A stretch of DNA of 64,000 nt, from the NCBI GenBank assembly GCA_023411375.1, contig JAEYOW010000010.1:62001-126000 (forward strand), given 5' to 3'. This DNA comes from Bacillota bacterium (GTDB taxonomy: Bacteria; Bacillota; Clostridia; Christensenellales; Aristaeellaceae). The notes beneath the pieces are model-generated. The model was not told where the DNA came from. It did not search any database and saw only the letters and a list, made by a program, of their open reading frames with translations. Below are positions 50,278 to 59,862 of this stretch, in pieces. How positions within the stretch are numbered: position 1 is the first letter of the stretch; each line of letters opens with the position of its first letter. Both the position numbers and the translations under genes were made by a program.

Positions 50278-50643
50278 CTATTCACCACTCAGCGCTGCTT
50301 CCCGCTGTGCCTTTGTCATGGTTTTCAGCGCCCGCGCGTAGCTGTGCTCCAGCATATCCAAAAGCACGCCGTCCGGCACGGTTCCGTCCAGCGTGACGGT
50401 GTTGCTGTATGGATGCTGCGATGGCGGGCAATGGTAGCCGCGCCTGACGTTTTTCGCAAACCGTTCCCGCCAGCACAACCCCTGCGCGGGCTCACACTTG
50501 AACGTCACCCACGCGCGCGCGGGAAAAACCTCCGCGAAGATGCGCGGGCCCACGCGCGCGCAAATCGGCTCGGGGCCAAACGGCGTGTTCGCGTACGCGC
50601 CCGGCATTCGCAGGCAGCGTTCCAGTATGTCCTGCGTCGTCAT
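50278..50643 (-). CDS. MmcQ/YjbR-family protein
   Basis: 121 residues, the DNA-binding-like MmcQ/YjbR fold: GAYANTPFGPEPICARVG, VTFKCEPAQGLCWRERF, NTVTLDGTVPDGVLLDMLEHSY. A CyaY-like small protein family of unknown role. It starts 6 bases after the malic enzyme stop and belongs to the same operon. Confidence 0.87.
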   Translation of the reverse strand: MTTQDILERCLRMPGAYANTPFGPEPICARVGPRIFAEVFPARAWVTFKCEPAQGLCWRERFAKNVRRGYHCPPSQHPYSNTVTLDGTVPDGVLLDMLEHSYARALKTMTKAQREAALSGE

Positions 50644-50649
50644 AGCCCG

Positions 50650-51834
50650 TCAGTCCTTCAACGGCAGGCGCGCCACGCCGCTTTTAACCGCCGCTTCGGC
50701 GACGGCCCGCGCAACGGCCTTGCCAACGCGCTTGTCAAACGCCTCCGGCAGAATATAACGGGGGTTCAGTTCCTCCGCCGATACCAGCGAGGCGATCGCG
50801 TAGGAAGCCGCTATTTTCATCTCGTCGTTGATATCCCGGGCGCGCACGTCCAGCGCGCCGCGGAAAATGCCTGGAAACGCCAGCACATTGTTAATCTGGT
50901 TGTCATAATCGCTGCGTCCCGTTCCCACGACGGCCGCCCCGCCGTCAAACGCCTCCTCGGGCATGATCTCCGGCACGGGGTTTGCCATGGGAAACACAAT
51001 CGCACCCGGGTTCATGGTCGCCACCATATCAGCCGTCAAAACGCCCGGCACGCTTACGCCGATAAACGCATCCGCGCCCGCGATGGCCTCCTTTAGTCCG
51101 CCGGCCAGCCGCCGCCGGTTGGTTACGTGGCTTAACTCCTCCTGCGCGGGGCTTAGCTTCTCACGCCCTTCCACCACAATGCCGTGCTTGCCCAGCAAAA
51201 TCAGATCGCCTACGCCAAAGCGCAGCAGGTGCCTTGCAATGGCGACGCCCGCCGAGCCTGCGCCGTTGATTACGCAGGTGATGTCCTCCATACGCTTTCC
51301 AACCACCTTCAGCGCGTTCAGCAGCGCCGCCGCGACCACCACCGCCGTGCCGTGCTGGTCGTCGTGAAAAACGGGAATGTCGCAGATCTCCTTGAGCCTG
51401 CGCTCAATCTCAAAGCAGCGCGGCGCGCCGATATCCTCCAGGTTGACGCCGCCAAAGCTGCCGGAAAGCAAATAAACCGTGCGCACGATCTCATCCACAT
51501 CTTTAGACTTAATGCACAGCGGAAATGCGTCCACGTCGGCAAACTCCTTAAACAGCACGCATTTGCCCTCCATCACGGGCATGCCCGCCTCCGGGCCGAT
51601 ATCTCCCAGTCCCAGCACAGCCGTACCGTCCGTCACCACGGCGACCAGGTTGTGGCGGCGCGTCAACTCGTAGGATTTGTCAACGTCCTGGTGTATCGCC
51701 AGGCACGGCTCCGCCACGCCGGGCGTGTACGCAAGGGAAAGCGCCTGCCTGTCCGCAACGCGCACGCGGGAGGTCACCTCCAGCTTGCCCCCCCATTCGT
51801 AATGCTTTTTAAGGGCCTCGGCTTTAATGTCCAT
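50650..51834 (-). CDS. NAD(P)-dependent malic enzyme
   Basis: 394 residues, the short prokaryotic form. It decarboxylates malate to pyruvate with NAD(P)H. Catalytic Tyr in LAYTPGVAEPC near 36, the Lys region VMEGKCVLFKEFADVDAFP near 94, metal site IPVFHDDQHGTA near 153, and nucleotide fold CVINGAGSAGVAIA near 187. It feeds anaplerosis or NADPH. First gene of its operon. Confidence 0.94.
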   Translation of the reverse strand: MDIKAEALKKHYEWGGKLEVTSRVRVADRQALSLAYTPGVAEPCLAIHQDVDKSYELTRRHNLVAVVTDGTAVLGLGDIGPEAGMPVMEGKCVLFKEFADVDAFPLCIKSKDVDEIVRTVYLLSGSFGGVNLEDIGAPRCFEIERRLKEICDIPVFHDDQHGTAVVVAAALLNALKVVGKRMEDITCVINGAGSAGVAIARHLLRFGVGDLILLGKHGIVVEGREKLSPAQEELSHVTNRRRLAGGLKEAIAGADAFIGVSVPGVLTADMVATMNPGAIVFPMANPVPEIMPEEAFDGGAAVVGTGRSDYDNQINNVLAFPGIFRGALDVRARDINDEMKIAASYAIASLVSAEELNPRYILPEAFDKRVGKAVARAVAEAAVKSGVARLPLKD

Positions 51835-51984
51835 ACGCTCGCTCCTTCGGATAATTTCGGCCTATTGTAGCATGTTTCGCAAAGGATGGCAACGTAGGAA
51901 AATGTTTAAACAGAGAAGGCGTGGAGAGGTTTTCTTTCTGAAAATCCTCCTCCGCGCCCTCTCAAAAACCGGCTGAATATACGG

Positions 51985-52743
51985 TTAGGCCTGTGCCGGC
52001 TTCCGCCCGGACCTGTACTCCATCGGGCTTAATCCCGTGGCTTTCTTAAAATTCTTGCTGAAATGCGCCACGTCGCCATAACCCACCGTCAGAGCGATCT
52101 CATGCACCTTGAGCGCGGGGTCCATCAGCAGTTCCTTCGCCTTCTGGATGCGCAGTCCGTTCAAAATATCAAAAAAGCTTTGCCCCAAATGCCCGTTGAT
52201 CAGCTTGCTCAGGTGCCAGGGACTGACGTACACGCTGTCGGCCACGTCTCCCAGGCTGATGTGCTCGACGTAGTGGTCCCTGATAAACTGCATGGCCGCC
52301 CGCGCCACAAAGTTACCCGCCTCGCTCTGCAAGCCGCCGCCGTCCTCCGGCTCCGTCTGCGGCGGCAGGGCGCGCAGATTGTCCGTCATGTGGCGGAAGG
52401 CCTCGCGCAGCTCGTCCATCTTGCTGGGCTTAAGCAGGTAACGGCTCACCCCCAGGCGGATGGCGCTCTGCGCGTAGTCAAAATCGCGAAAAGCCGTCAG
52501 TACGGAAATTTGCAGATCAGGAAACTCGGTTTTGAGCGCCGCGATCATTGTAAGCCCGTCCATGTTGGGCATGCGGATGTCCGTCAGCAGGATATGCGGA
52601 CGCGTCCCGCGCATCAGCGCGATGCCCTCCAGCCCGTCGGATGCCGTGCCAACAACCTCGCAGCCGAATTCCGCCCATGGAAACACCTTTTGCAAGCCCT
52701 GTAAAATTATCTGCTCGTCATCCACCAGCACAACGCGGTACAC
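51985..52743 (-). CDS. YesN-type response regulator (REC + AraC)
   Basis: 252 residues from GTG 52743 (AGGCGG upstream); the longer frame has no such signal. The receiver domain has Asp55 in LLTDIRMPNMDG and Lys105 in YLLKPSK. The AraC domain at the end (ISLGDVADSVYVSPWHLSKL, IALTVGYGDVAHFSKNFKKA) binds DNA. Cognate of the YesM-like kinase upstream; the substrate-binding protein between them suggests sugar-triggered control. Target genes are not evident in the window. Confidence 0.92.
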   Translation of the reverse strand: MYRVVLVDDEQIILQGLQKVFPWAEFGCEVVGTASDGLEGIALMRGTRPHILLTDIRMPNMDGLTMIAALKTEFPDLQISVLTAFRDFDYAQSAIRLGVSRYLLKPSKMDELREAFRHMTDNLRALPPQTEPEDGGGLQSEAGNFVARAAMQFIRDHYVEHISLGDVADSVYVSPWHLSKLINGHLGQSFFDILNGLRIQKAKELLMDPALKVHEIALTVGYGDVAHFSKNFKKATGLSPMEYRSGRKPAQA

Positions 52744-52804
52744 GCTCTCGCCGCCTTTCGTCTGCTTTTGCCGTCTGCCCCCGCACGTGCGCCTCAACAC
52801 AAAC

Positions 52805-54010
52805 CTATTTCGAAGGGAACGGGTCCATGTCCATGATTTCTTCCCACATCCGAACCGGGTCCACGCTGCCGTCCGCAATGCCGGGGATGGAAGCAAACCA
52901 CTTGCCGCGCGCGTCCGGCTGCATGCTGTCCTGAATGGGCAGGTTCTTGAAGCGCGCGCCGTTCACCATGGCGTTATAACTGTACAGCAGTTTGCCGGAA
53001 ATGTTGTATTTCCCGAGCGCCGCCGCGTTTATCCCCGTGGAAAGATAGGCGAGCAGCTCCACGGCGGCGTCGCGCCGCTCGCTGTCCTCCCAGGCGGAGC
53101 GGGTGAGGTAAAAGCCCATCGACCAGCCATAGATGTATGCGGTTGGGTCGGCGTTTTCATCATAAGCCGGAAAAGGCATCACCACGGTCGTATCCATGTT
53201 CTCCGGCTTCAGCCCGTTGGCAAACCAGCTTCCATCCACCTGCATGGCGGCCTTTTTGTCCAAAAAAAGCTGGCTGGCGGCGGCCTGAGTAGTCGCGTTC
53301 ACATCCTCCGAAAACGCGCCCATCTGATACAGCCTGCGGATCATCCGCATCCCCTCCACCCAGCTTTCAGGGGCACGCTCCCCCTTTTTCGGGCGCGCGG
53401 CATGCTCCTGCGCGCCGCCCGCGGACAGTATTGAAAATTCAGCAATATAATGCGGCACGTCGCTCAGGCTGACGGCAATGGGCACGATCCCCGCCTTGCG
53501 GAAGGTCTTGATGGCAACTTCGAACTTTTCCCACGTTGTGGGTAACTCCAAGCCATAGCATTCAAACAGGTCGGCGTTGCAAAACAGCCCCTCCCAGAAC
53601 GGCCGCACGGGAATGGCGTACACCACGCCGTCGTGCTCGGCCACGGCCGGGCTCTCCAACAGGCCCAAATCCGGGTAGGCGGCGTTGATCTGCGCGATGG
53701 GCACCACCCGGCTTAAAATCGCCGCGCTGTCGGCCGTTTTGGCGAAAAAGAACAGCACGTCCGCCTCGTTGCCCGCCGCGAAATCCTTTAAAACGCCCAT
53801 TTTCCATGTTTCGTCCGAGGTCGCGGACATATCGCTTACCGTATTGCCGGTTTCATCCTGCCAGGTTTTTAACAGTTCCGCATAGGTATCCGCCGCCGCG
53901 TCCGTGCCCGCGAAAATACTCACGGTTTTCAGCGTCACGCCCTCCGCGCACGCGTCAAAGCACGCCATGCACATAAACAACGCCAGCCCTGCCAGCCAAT
54001 GCTTTCTCAT
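52805..54010 (-). CDS. Substrate-binding protein tied to the YesM/YesN pair
   Basis: 401 residues from ATG 54010 (GAGAGG 12 bases upstream). Secretion signal (LAGLALFMCMACFDAC, possible lipobox FDAC), then a family 1 sugar-binding fold (FAGTDAAADTYAELLKTWQDE, IPVRPFWEGLFCNADLFE, FLDKKAAMQVDGSWFANGL). No permease is present, and it lies between the kinase and regulator genes, so it may sense ligand for the kinase rather than transport. That role is inference. Confidence 0.85.
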   Translation of the reverse strand: MRKHWLAGLALFMCMACFDACAEGVTLKTVSIFAGTDAAADTYAELLKTWQDETGNTVSDMSATSDETWKMGVLKDFAAGNEADVLFFFAKTADSAAILSRVVPIAQINAAYPDLGLLESPAVAEHDGVVYAIPVRPFWEGLFCNADLFECYGLELPTTWEKFEVAIKTFRKAGIVPIAVSLSDVPHYIAEFSILSAGGAQEHAARPKKGERAPESWVEGMRMIRRLYQMGAFSEDVNATTQAAASQLFLDKKAAMQVDGSWFANGLKPENMDTTVVMPFPAYDENADPTAYIYGWSMGFYLTRSAWEDSERRDAAVELLAYLSTGINAAALGKYNISGKLLYSYNAMVNGARFKNLPIQDSMQPDARGKWFASIPGIADGSVDPVRMWEEIMDMDPFPSK

Positions 54011-54180
54011 ATTGATAACCATCCTCTCCCGGTCGCAACTGGCCCATCCACCCGGATACCGCGCGTGACATGAGCGTTAAAACAAATACCAGCCATAGAC
54101 CGGCCGGGTTATGCGGCTTCATGAATTCAGAAGTATCTCTTTTGAAGCAGTCTTATTATATCACCTTTTAAGGGCGGCTG

Positions 54181-55938
54181 TCATTGGCGATTGCTGCCGT
54201 TTGTTGTCTCTGGTTGCGCTTTGTTGTCATCCGTTGCGCCGTCCCCCTCGCGCGCGGCGGGGATGGAGAAGGCCGCTACGGTCTGCCCCCGCTCATCCGT
54301 GCGGATGGTCAGCGCCGCCCGGTCGTCATACAAAAGCCGGAGGCGGCGCGCCACGTTGCGGATGCCCATATGTCCCTCAGGATCGTCCTCGTCCGACATC
54401 AGCCGCCGGATGCGCGCTAGGTCGTCCGCGCTCAGGCGCTTTCCGTTATTAATGACCTCAACGTTAAGCCGCCCCTCCCGCAGGTATACCGTCAGGTATA
54501 TCCGGCCGCCGCCCATGGGCGCTATACCGTGCTCTATGGCGTTTTCCACAAGGGTTTGAATGAATAGCCTGGGCACCAGCACGTCGCCCAGCCCTTCCTC
54601 GATATGCTTCCACACGGTCAGCCGCTCGCCAAAGCGCAGCCCGATAAAATAAAAATACGCGTCCGCGACCACCAGTTCCTCGCTGAGGGGCACCAAATGG
54701 CGCTCGTTGCGGTCCATGCTGGCGTTGAGCAGGCAGCTCAGCGCCTCCACCATGGTGCTGATGGTCTCGCTGCCCTCCATGCGCGCCTGCCAATTAATCG
54801 TCTCCAGCGCGTTATTTAGAAAATGCGAGTTGATGCGGCTCTGCATCGCCTGAATCCGCGCGTCCCTAAGCGCGATTTCCTCCTTGTAGGATTTGTCCAC
54901 CAAGTATTTCAGCTGCACGCTCATGCTGGAAAACGCGCTGCCCAGCTGCCCCAGCTCGTCGTTTCCGTGCATGGGCACGGTAACGCCCAACTCGCCCCCG
55001 CGGATGCGCATGGACGCGTCGCTAAGCAGGCTGATGGGCCGAACGATGCGCCGGTTGACAAACGTCATCATCAAAAGGCAGATCGGCGCGAGAAGCGCAA
55101 ACATCCATACCATAATGGCCCGGAAGGTTTCCATCTCGCGGTACACCGCGCGCTTGTCCGCCTGAATTTGAAAGCGGAGCGAATAGTCGCGCGTGGACTG
55201 GTCCAGCGTGTACAAAAGCGTCCCGCCCTCCTCGCTCATGCCCGCCGCCACGCCCAGATGCGCCCCGTCTCCAAGGACATATTGATCCAGCCGGATCAGG
55301 TATTCCATGCCCAATCCCTCGCACGTCTCGCTTGCGGGCATAAAAAGCCGCTCCGCGCTTAAGCCCAGCACAACCATGCCATAGCGCTCCATCCTTGTGT
55401 TAAACAGGTTGCGCGCCATATACATGCGTCCGCCATGTTCAAAAAAGCGGCAGCCCGTGTCCAACGCCTCGCCGCCCTCAAGCAAATCCTTGAGTACGTT
55501 GAGTTGAAAATAGACCGCCTCGGGATAATCGTCCGTGGTAAAAAAAATGCCGGTGGGGTTTTCAAGCCGGAAAAAGAACGCGAACTCCACCATGCGCTCA
55601 CGGCCGAATTTGCGCTCCAGATAGCTTCGGCACTTCGAAAAATACTCCTCATAGCTGATCCGCCCACCCTTGTACTGATCCACAGCTCCGGCCAGCTCGC
55701 CGTCGTAGATCACGTCCTTGGCAAGCGTCACCACGGCGTTCAGGCTTTCCATGGTACGCACAAGCGCCTGCTCGGCGGCAGTCATCAGTGAAACCTCTGT
55801 TTTTTCCTGAAGGGCGGTGAAAAAACGCGTGCCAAGATAGACGCCCAGCAGCGCCGTGGGCACAAGCCAGCATAAAAGCACAATTGTCAGGATGGAAAAG
55901 CGCAGCGACAGCATGCGCCTGAATAGGCCTTTCATCAT
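54181..55938 (-). CDS. YesM-type sensor histidine kinase
   Basis: 585 residues from ATG 55938 (AGGAG upstream). TM1 (about 8-30), extracellular sensor (about 35-280), TM2 (about 283-303), HAMP (RRIVRPISLLSDASMRIRGG), then His_kinase with the H-box INSHFLNNALETINWQA (usual INPHFLYN; Pro to Ser), and HATPase_c with N box LVENAIEHGIAP and G box GHMGIRNVARRLRL. Phosphorylates the YesN-like regulator. 14 bases downstream of the diguanylate cyclase gene. Confidence 0.92.
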   Translation of the reverse strand: MMKGLFRRMLSLRFSILTIVLLCWLVPTALLGVYLGTRFFTALQEKTEVSLMTAAEQALVRTMESLNAVVTLAKDVIYDGELAGAVDQYKGGRISYEEYFSKCRSYLERKFGRERMVEFAFFFRLENPTGIFFTTDDYPEAVYFQLNVLKDLLEGGEALDTGCRFFEHGGRMYMARNLFNTRMERYGMVVLGLSAERLFMPASETCEGLGMEYLIRLDQYVLGDGAHLGVAAGMSEEGGTLLYTLDQSTRDYSLRFQIQADKRAVYREMETFRAIMVWMFALLAPICLLMMTFVNRRIVRPISLLSDASMRIRGGELGVTVPMHGNDELGQLGSAFSSMSVQLKYLVDKSYKEEIALRDARIQAMQSRINSHFLNNALETINWQARMEGSETISTMVEALSCLLNASMDRNERHLVPLSEELVVADAYFYFIGLRFGERLTVWKHIEEGLGDVLVPRLFIQTLVENAIEHGIAPMGGGRIYLTVYLREGRLNVEVINNGKRLSADDLARIRRLMSDEDDPEGHMGIRNVARRLRLLYDDRAALTIRTDERGQTVAAFSIPAAREGDGATDDNKAQPETTNGSNRQ

Positions 55939-55954
55939 CAAACGGCTCCTTGCT

Positions 55955-57034
55955 TTAGTCCGGCGTCATCCTGAGCATGCCATAACGCCCCGCCTCGTCG
56001 TCCGCACGGCGGTATAGCGCCGCGTACTGCGTGCCGTCGCGGGGGTACAGCGCCATACCGAAGGAACACCGCAACGCGCAGCGCCCGTCCTGGGCGGGCA
56101 GGCGCTCAATTTCTCGGTTCAGCTCCTGCGCCCGGCGCTCGGCCTCCGCATAGGTGCTTACACCCCTTAGCAGCAGCACGAACTCGTCGCCGTCCGTGCG
56201 TCCGGCGATATCCCCGGCGCAGGCGGTTCGCCTAAGCAGCGCGCCCACTTGGCTTAGCAGCTCGTCCCCATGCCTCCGGCCATAGATGCCGTTGATCTGC
56301 CGCATCCCCTTCAGGGTAATCAGCACAAGCGCGCAGTCGCTGCCGTTCAGGCCTTTGCAAATCGCCTGCTCCGCCGCCTCGCGGTTTAGCAGACCCGTTA
56401 CCGCGTCCATCGTATGAAGGCGTTTGAGCTGCCCGTCCAACCTGTACTGGCGGATGCGCAGGTTACGGATGGAGTGGTTGAGCATCATGCCGATCACCCA
56501 GCCCACCAGCGCCGTGGCTACGTCGTATGAAAACGCCTCGGGCGACTTGCACGCCCGGCTCATCAAAACAAACGTTACCGAGGCCAGCAGTGTCAAAAGC
56601 GCCGGCTTCCACAGCGGAAGCAGAAACGGCAGTTGAAGCGTCAGCACCAGCAGTGAAAAAAACACCCCCGGCCTGTCCGTGTAGGGAAACACGCTGATAT
56701 AGGTAATGAATAGCAGAAGCGAAGCCAGATAGCAGGCGATCAGCGCGTTAACCGCCCTCGGCCGGCGCGCGAGTCCATCCCACAGGTTGGCCGTCAGACA
56801 TAACGCAATCTGCACCGTCAAAACCGCCATATAGGCCGCGTCGAGCACCGCCGAGCGGAACAGCGCCGCCGAGGCAAGCGAAAGCATAAGCAAAAGCGCC
56901 ATTGTCTTTATGGAGATACGGCGTAGCATATAGAGGTTTTCCTCCATCACGCGCCCATACTCGTTTCTAAAAAAAGCGGCGTTTTTACGGTATTTGTCAC
57001 CGATTCGGGCTGTCGCGGCAGACAGCGGGTGCAT
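55955..57034 (-). CDS. Membrane-bound diguanylate cyclase
   Basis: 359 residues, five to six membrane spans (about 45-205), then GGDEF domain: RLHTMDAVTGLLNREAAEQ near 215 and the active site AGRTDGDEFVLLLRG. The motif is (T)DGDEF rather than GGDEF, so the first Gly is Asp. Several active cyclases tolerate changes here, but low activity or a receptor role is possible. No EAL domain. GAGGAGG precedes ATG. It lies 24 bases after pilT, which suggests c-di-GMP control of pilus or surface behaviour. Confidence 0.88.
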   Translation of the reverse strand: MHPLSAATARIGDKYRKNAAFFRNEYGRVMEENLYMLRRISIKTMALLLMLSLASAALFRSAVLDAAYMAVLTVQIALCLTANLWDGLARRPRAVNALIACYLASLLLFITYISVFPYTDRPGVFFSLLVLTLQLPFLLPLWKPALLTLLASVTFVLMSRACKSPEAFSYDVATALVGWVIGMMLNHSIRNLRIRQYRLDGQLKRLHTMDAVTGLLNREAAEQAICKGLNGSDCALVLITLKGMRQINGIYGRRHGDELLSQVGALLRRTACAGDIAGRTDGDEFVLLLRGVSTYAEAERRAQELNREIERLPAQDGRCALRCSFGMALYPRDGTQYAALYRRADDEAGRYGMLRMTPD

Positions 57035-57057
57035 GGCGTATCCTCCTCGCGGGCGGC

Positions 57058-58113
57058 CTAGAGCTTCTTGGCCAGAATTTCAGGGTTGATGGCATAGAGC
57101 AGCGCGTTTTCACGCGTGATTCTGCCTTCCCGGTACAGCCTGAGGATATCGCCGTCCATGGTCATCATGCCCTGCGCCGCGCCGGCGTAAATCACGTTGT
57201 CCATCTGGTGGGTCTTACCCTCGCGAATCATGTTGGAAATGGCGTTGTCAACAATCATCACCTCAAACGCGGGCGCGATACCTCCGTCCGTGGAAGGGAT
57301 GAGCTGCTGGCTGACCACTGCGCGCAGCACCAGGGAAAGCTGCATGCGCACCTGCGCCTGCTGCGCCGCGGGAAAGGAGTCGATAATGCGGTCTATGGTC
57401 TTGCTGGCGCCGATTGTATGCAGCGTGGACAGCAAAAGGTGCCCGGTTTCCGCCGCCGTCAGCGCCGTCTGAATGGTTTCAAAGTCACGCATCTCGCCCA
57501 GCAGTATCACGTCCGGGGCCTGTCGAAGCGCGCTTCTTAACGCGTAGGCAAACGTGCGCGTGTCGTTCATGATCTCCCGTTGCGTCACCAGACATTGCTT
57601 GTGCGGATGGATAAACTCAATCGGATCCTCCAGGGTGATGATGTGTCCGGAACCGCAGGTGTTGATACGGTCGATGATACAGCTCAGCGTCGTGCTTTTG
57701 CCACTGCCCGCCGGACCCGTCACCAGCACCATACCGCGCCTGAGCATGCCTAGGCTCAGCACCGTCTCAGGAATAGACAGACTCCGGGCGTCCGGCAGCT
57801 CGAAGGGCACCACGCGCAGCACTGCCGCCAACGTACCCCGCTGCTTAAAAGCGTTGCACCGGAAACGCCCCACGCGTGCCAACCCGAAGGAGAAGTCGTC
57901 GTCCCCCTCGTTGTTCAGCCTGCCCATATCCCGTCCGTACGCCAGCTCGTAAATCTGCCTGAGCAGCTCGCCGCATTCCGCCGTGCTCAGCTTCCCGTCC
58001 GAAAGCGGATGCATCGCCTCGCTAATCTTGGCGGTTACGCGCGCGCCCGGAATAATATACACATCCGAGCCGCCCATCTCCAGCGTCTTTTCCAAAAGGG
58101 TTTTCAGCTCCAT
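57058..58113 (-). CDS. pilT: PilT-type retraction ATPase
   Basis: 351 residues. It drives pilus disassembly. Walker A GPAGSGKSTTLS near 130, Asp box THEDPIEFIH-like TLEDPIEFIH near 160, Walker B VILLGEMRDFETIQ near 200, His box HLLLSTLHTIGASKTIDR near 226, and the C-terminal AIRE-like region (REGKTHQMDNVI). Common T4aP type. No assembly ATPase PilB is in the window. Last of the pilus genes, 8 bases after the last pilin-like gene. Confidence 0.94.
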   Translation of the reverse strand: MELKTLLEKTLEMGGSDVYIIPGARVTAKISEAMHPLSDGKLSTAECGELLRQIYELAYGRDMGRLNNEGDDDFSFGLARVGRFRCNAFKQRGTLAAVLRVVPFELPDARSLSIPETVLSLGMLRRGMVLVTGPAGSGKSTTLSCIIDRINTCGSGHIITLEDPIEFIHPHKQCLVTQREIMNDTRTFAYALRSALRQAPDVILLGEMRDFETIQTALTAAETGHLLLSTLHTIGASKTIDRIIDSFPAAQQAQVRMQLSLVLRAVVSQQLIPSTDGGIAPAFEVMIVDNAISNMIREGKTHQMDNVIYAGAAQGMMTMDGDILRLYREGRITRENALLYAINPEILAKKL

Positions 58114-58120
58114 GTCCGCC

Positions 58121-58597
58121 TCATTCTCCCATCAGTATCAGGTCGGTTTCCCCGCTTTCGCAGCGCGTACCGGCAAGCGTATGCTCCAAAAGCTCATACC
58201 GCGCCCCGCCTTGGGTTAGCATCCTGCCGCGCGCGGTCAGCACGCGGTCTTCGCCCGCATCCGTCTCATACATAAAATATAGTTCGCCATGCACGGCCGT
58301 CCATTCCACGCCCTCCAGGCCGCGCGCCTCAAACCACGCCGCGTCCAGCGGCGAGCCGCCGCCCAAGCGGCGGTAGGCAAGCGCCGCCCCGTCGATTTCG
58401 CAAAGCTTTTCCTGAACCTTCGCCGCCGCCTCGTAGTAGGCGGCGCTTACGTCCACGTTGCGCCTGGTCAGGGTCTCGGTCATGCGCGCGCTGCCAAAGG
58501 CTAAAAGCCCCAGCGCCGCCATAGCCAGCGCCACCAGTATCATCAACACCGAGGACGCGCCCACGCCCACGCGGTAGTCCGCCTTCATACTGCTCAT
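58121..58597 (-). CDS. Pilin-like membrane-anchored protein 4
   Basis: 158 residues from ATG 58597 (GGAGGAGG upstream). One N-terminal helix (VGASSVLMILVALAMAALGLLAFG in parts VGASSVLMILV, ALAMAALGLLAF) then an alpha/beta body (YEAAAKVQEKLCEIDGA). It has the layout of a minor pilin but no clear G/FTLIE cleavage site. Overlaps the gene before by ATGA. Confidence 0.7.
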   Translation of the reverse strand: MSSMKADYRVGVGASSVLMILVALAMAALGLLAFGSARMTETLTRRNVDVSAAYYEAAAKVQEKLCEIDGAALAYRRLGGGSPLDAAWFEARGLEGVEWTAVHGELYFMYETDAGEDRVLTARGRMLTQGGARYELLEHTLAGTRCESGETDLILMGE

Positions 58598-58995
58598 GGC
58601 CGCGCCTCCTCCGCCACATAATATGCGCACGGCAGTGCAAGCAGCTCCACGTCCTCCCGCCTGGCGGAAACCATCGCGGAAATCAGCTCGCCCGCCCCGC
58701 CCCGCGTGCGGATGACGGACACGTAAAGGTCAAAACCCGCCCCGCCGCTTAACACAAAGCCGCCGTCCTTGTCCATAAAGCCCATACCCAGCAGCGCGGC
58801 CTCCGGCTCGTCCTCCCGGCTAAGCCGCTCGGCGACGTCCTCGGCGGCCATCAGCGCCGCGTGAAGCGCACGGCTGTCGGAGGCCTTTTGCTGCGCCGCC
58901 GCGAAAACCTGTACGATCGCCACCTGCGAGAGTGAAAAAAACAGAATTGCGATCACAAGCTCAATCAGCAGCATATTTCCCTTATAATTTTTCAT
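58594..58995 (-). CDS. Pilin-like membrane-anchored protein 3
   Basis: 133 residues from ATG 58995 (GGAGG upstream). Opening MKNYKGNMLLIELVIAILFF is the closest to a prepilin: KG then NMLLIE, placing the Glu at +6 instead of +5. The rest is a short body (MAAEDVAERLSREDEPEAAL). Overlaps neighbours by ATGA on both sides. Confidence 0.72.
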   Translation of the reverse strand: MKNYKGNMLLIELVIAILFFSLSQVAIVQVFAAAQQKASDSRALHAALMAAEDVAERLSREDEPEAALLGMGFMDKDGGFVLSGGAGFDLYVSVIRTRGGAGELISAMVSARREDVELLALPCAYYVAEEARP

Positions 58996-59501
58996 GGTGC
59001 CGCCGCCTCCTTCGCGCGAAGCGCCATATACGCCGTTTGCGGCGTGCCGTCCATCTTGATGATATCCGCGCGTATAAGCCACGGCTCCTCAAAGCGCATG
59101 GCAAGCGAGCGCAGCTCCGTCAGCCCTTCACCAAGCGACGGGTCAAACGCGTCGCCCACGGCGCAGAAATACTCGCGAAGGCCGCCGTCCGCGCAGTAAA
59201 TGCGCGTTTCGTACATTTCTCCGTCGATTGTTTCCCGCAGGCACAGCACGTCCAGTCCATCCATTGTTTCCACTACCACCCGGCCCGCGCCGTCGTATGC
59301 ACGCACCTTGCCCCGCAGGTAACTCAGCGCGATCTGGCCCTCGCTGTTGCCGGCGGAGGCCTCGTAGACGCTTCGGTAGGCATTGATGCCCACCAGCGTA
59401 AGGGTTGTGGCTAGCACCGCAAACAGCCCGATCAGGCAAAACACAAAAAAGCCGGAAATCACATGTCCCCGGCCGGCCCGGCCCGGCTCTTGGTTACTCA
59501 T
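58992..59501 (-). CDS. DUF4860-like pilus-associated protein 2
   Basis: 169 residues from ATG 59501. N-terminal membrane helix (GHVISGFFVFCLIGLFAVLA) then a beta-rich body (IDGEMYETRIYCADGGLREYF in parts). Resembles the DUF4860 proteins that accompany clostridial type IV pilus genes. Overlaps the neighbouring gene by 8 bases. Confidence 0.72.
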   Translation of the reverse strand: MSNQEPGRAGRGHVISGFFVFCLIGLFAVLATTLTLVGINAYRSVYEASAGNSEGQIALSYLRGKVRAYDGAGRVVVETMDGLDVLCLRETIDGEMYETRIYCADGGLREYFCAVGDAFDPSLGEGLTELRSLAMRFEEPWLIRADIIKMDGTPQTAYMALRAKEAAAP

Positions 59502-59829
59502 ATTCCGCACCTCCCACCGAAAGCACGCGGATATCGGGCAGAAGGTTGGACGCAAAAGCATCCAACGTAACGATAAAGCGCTCGCGATCATAGGTCAGGC
59601 CGTAGTTGCGGCAAAGCTCCTCCACGCTCGCGGGATAGCGTCCCTCCACCGCGTAGCATAGCACCGTCGCCCGCCTGACGGCCTCCCTGAGGACGGCGGC
59701 CTGCTCGCGGTCGCTGCGGGTATTCAGCTGCGACAACCCCAGCCACAACGCCGCGACCAGCAGCAAAAAAGCCAGTGCGGTCACAAGTACCCCCCGCGCG
59801 GTATGCCGCCGGTTTTTTACCTTGTCCAC
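59494..59829 (-). CDS. Pilin-like membrane-anchored protein 1
   Basis: 111 residues. N-terminal positive patch then a helix (GVLVTALAFLLLVAALWLG), followed by a short body (REAVRRATVLCYAVEGRYPASVEEL) whose ERG/EGxYPxSLxxL wording is typical of type II pseudopilins of the GspG sort. No visible G/FTLIE site. 33 bases after pilC. Confidence 0.72.
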   Translation of the reverse strand: MDKVKNRRHTARGVLVTALAFLLLVAALWLGLSQLNTRSDREQAAVLREAVRRATVLCYAVEGRYPASVEELCRNYGLTYDRERFIVTLDAFASNLLPDIRVLSVGGAEYE

Positions 59830-59862
59830 AGCGCCTCCCCCTTTCTTCCGGTCCGTCCGCGC

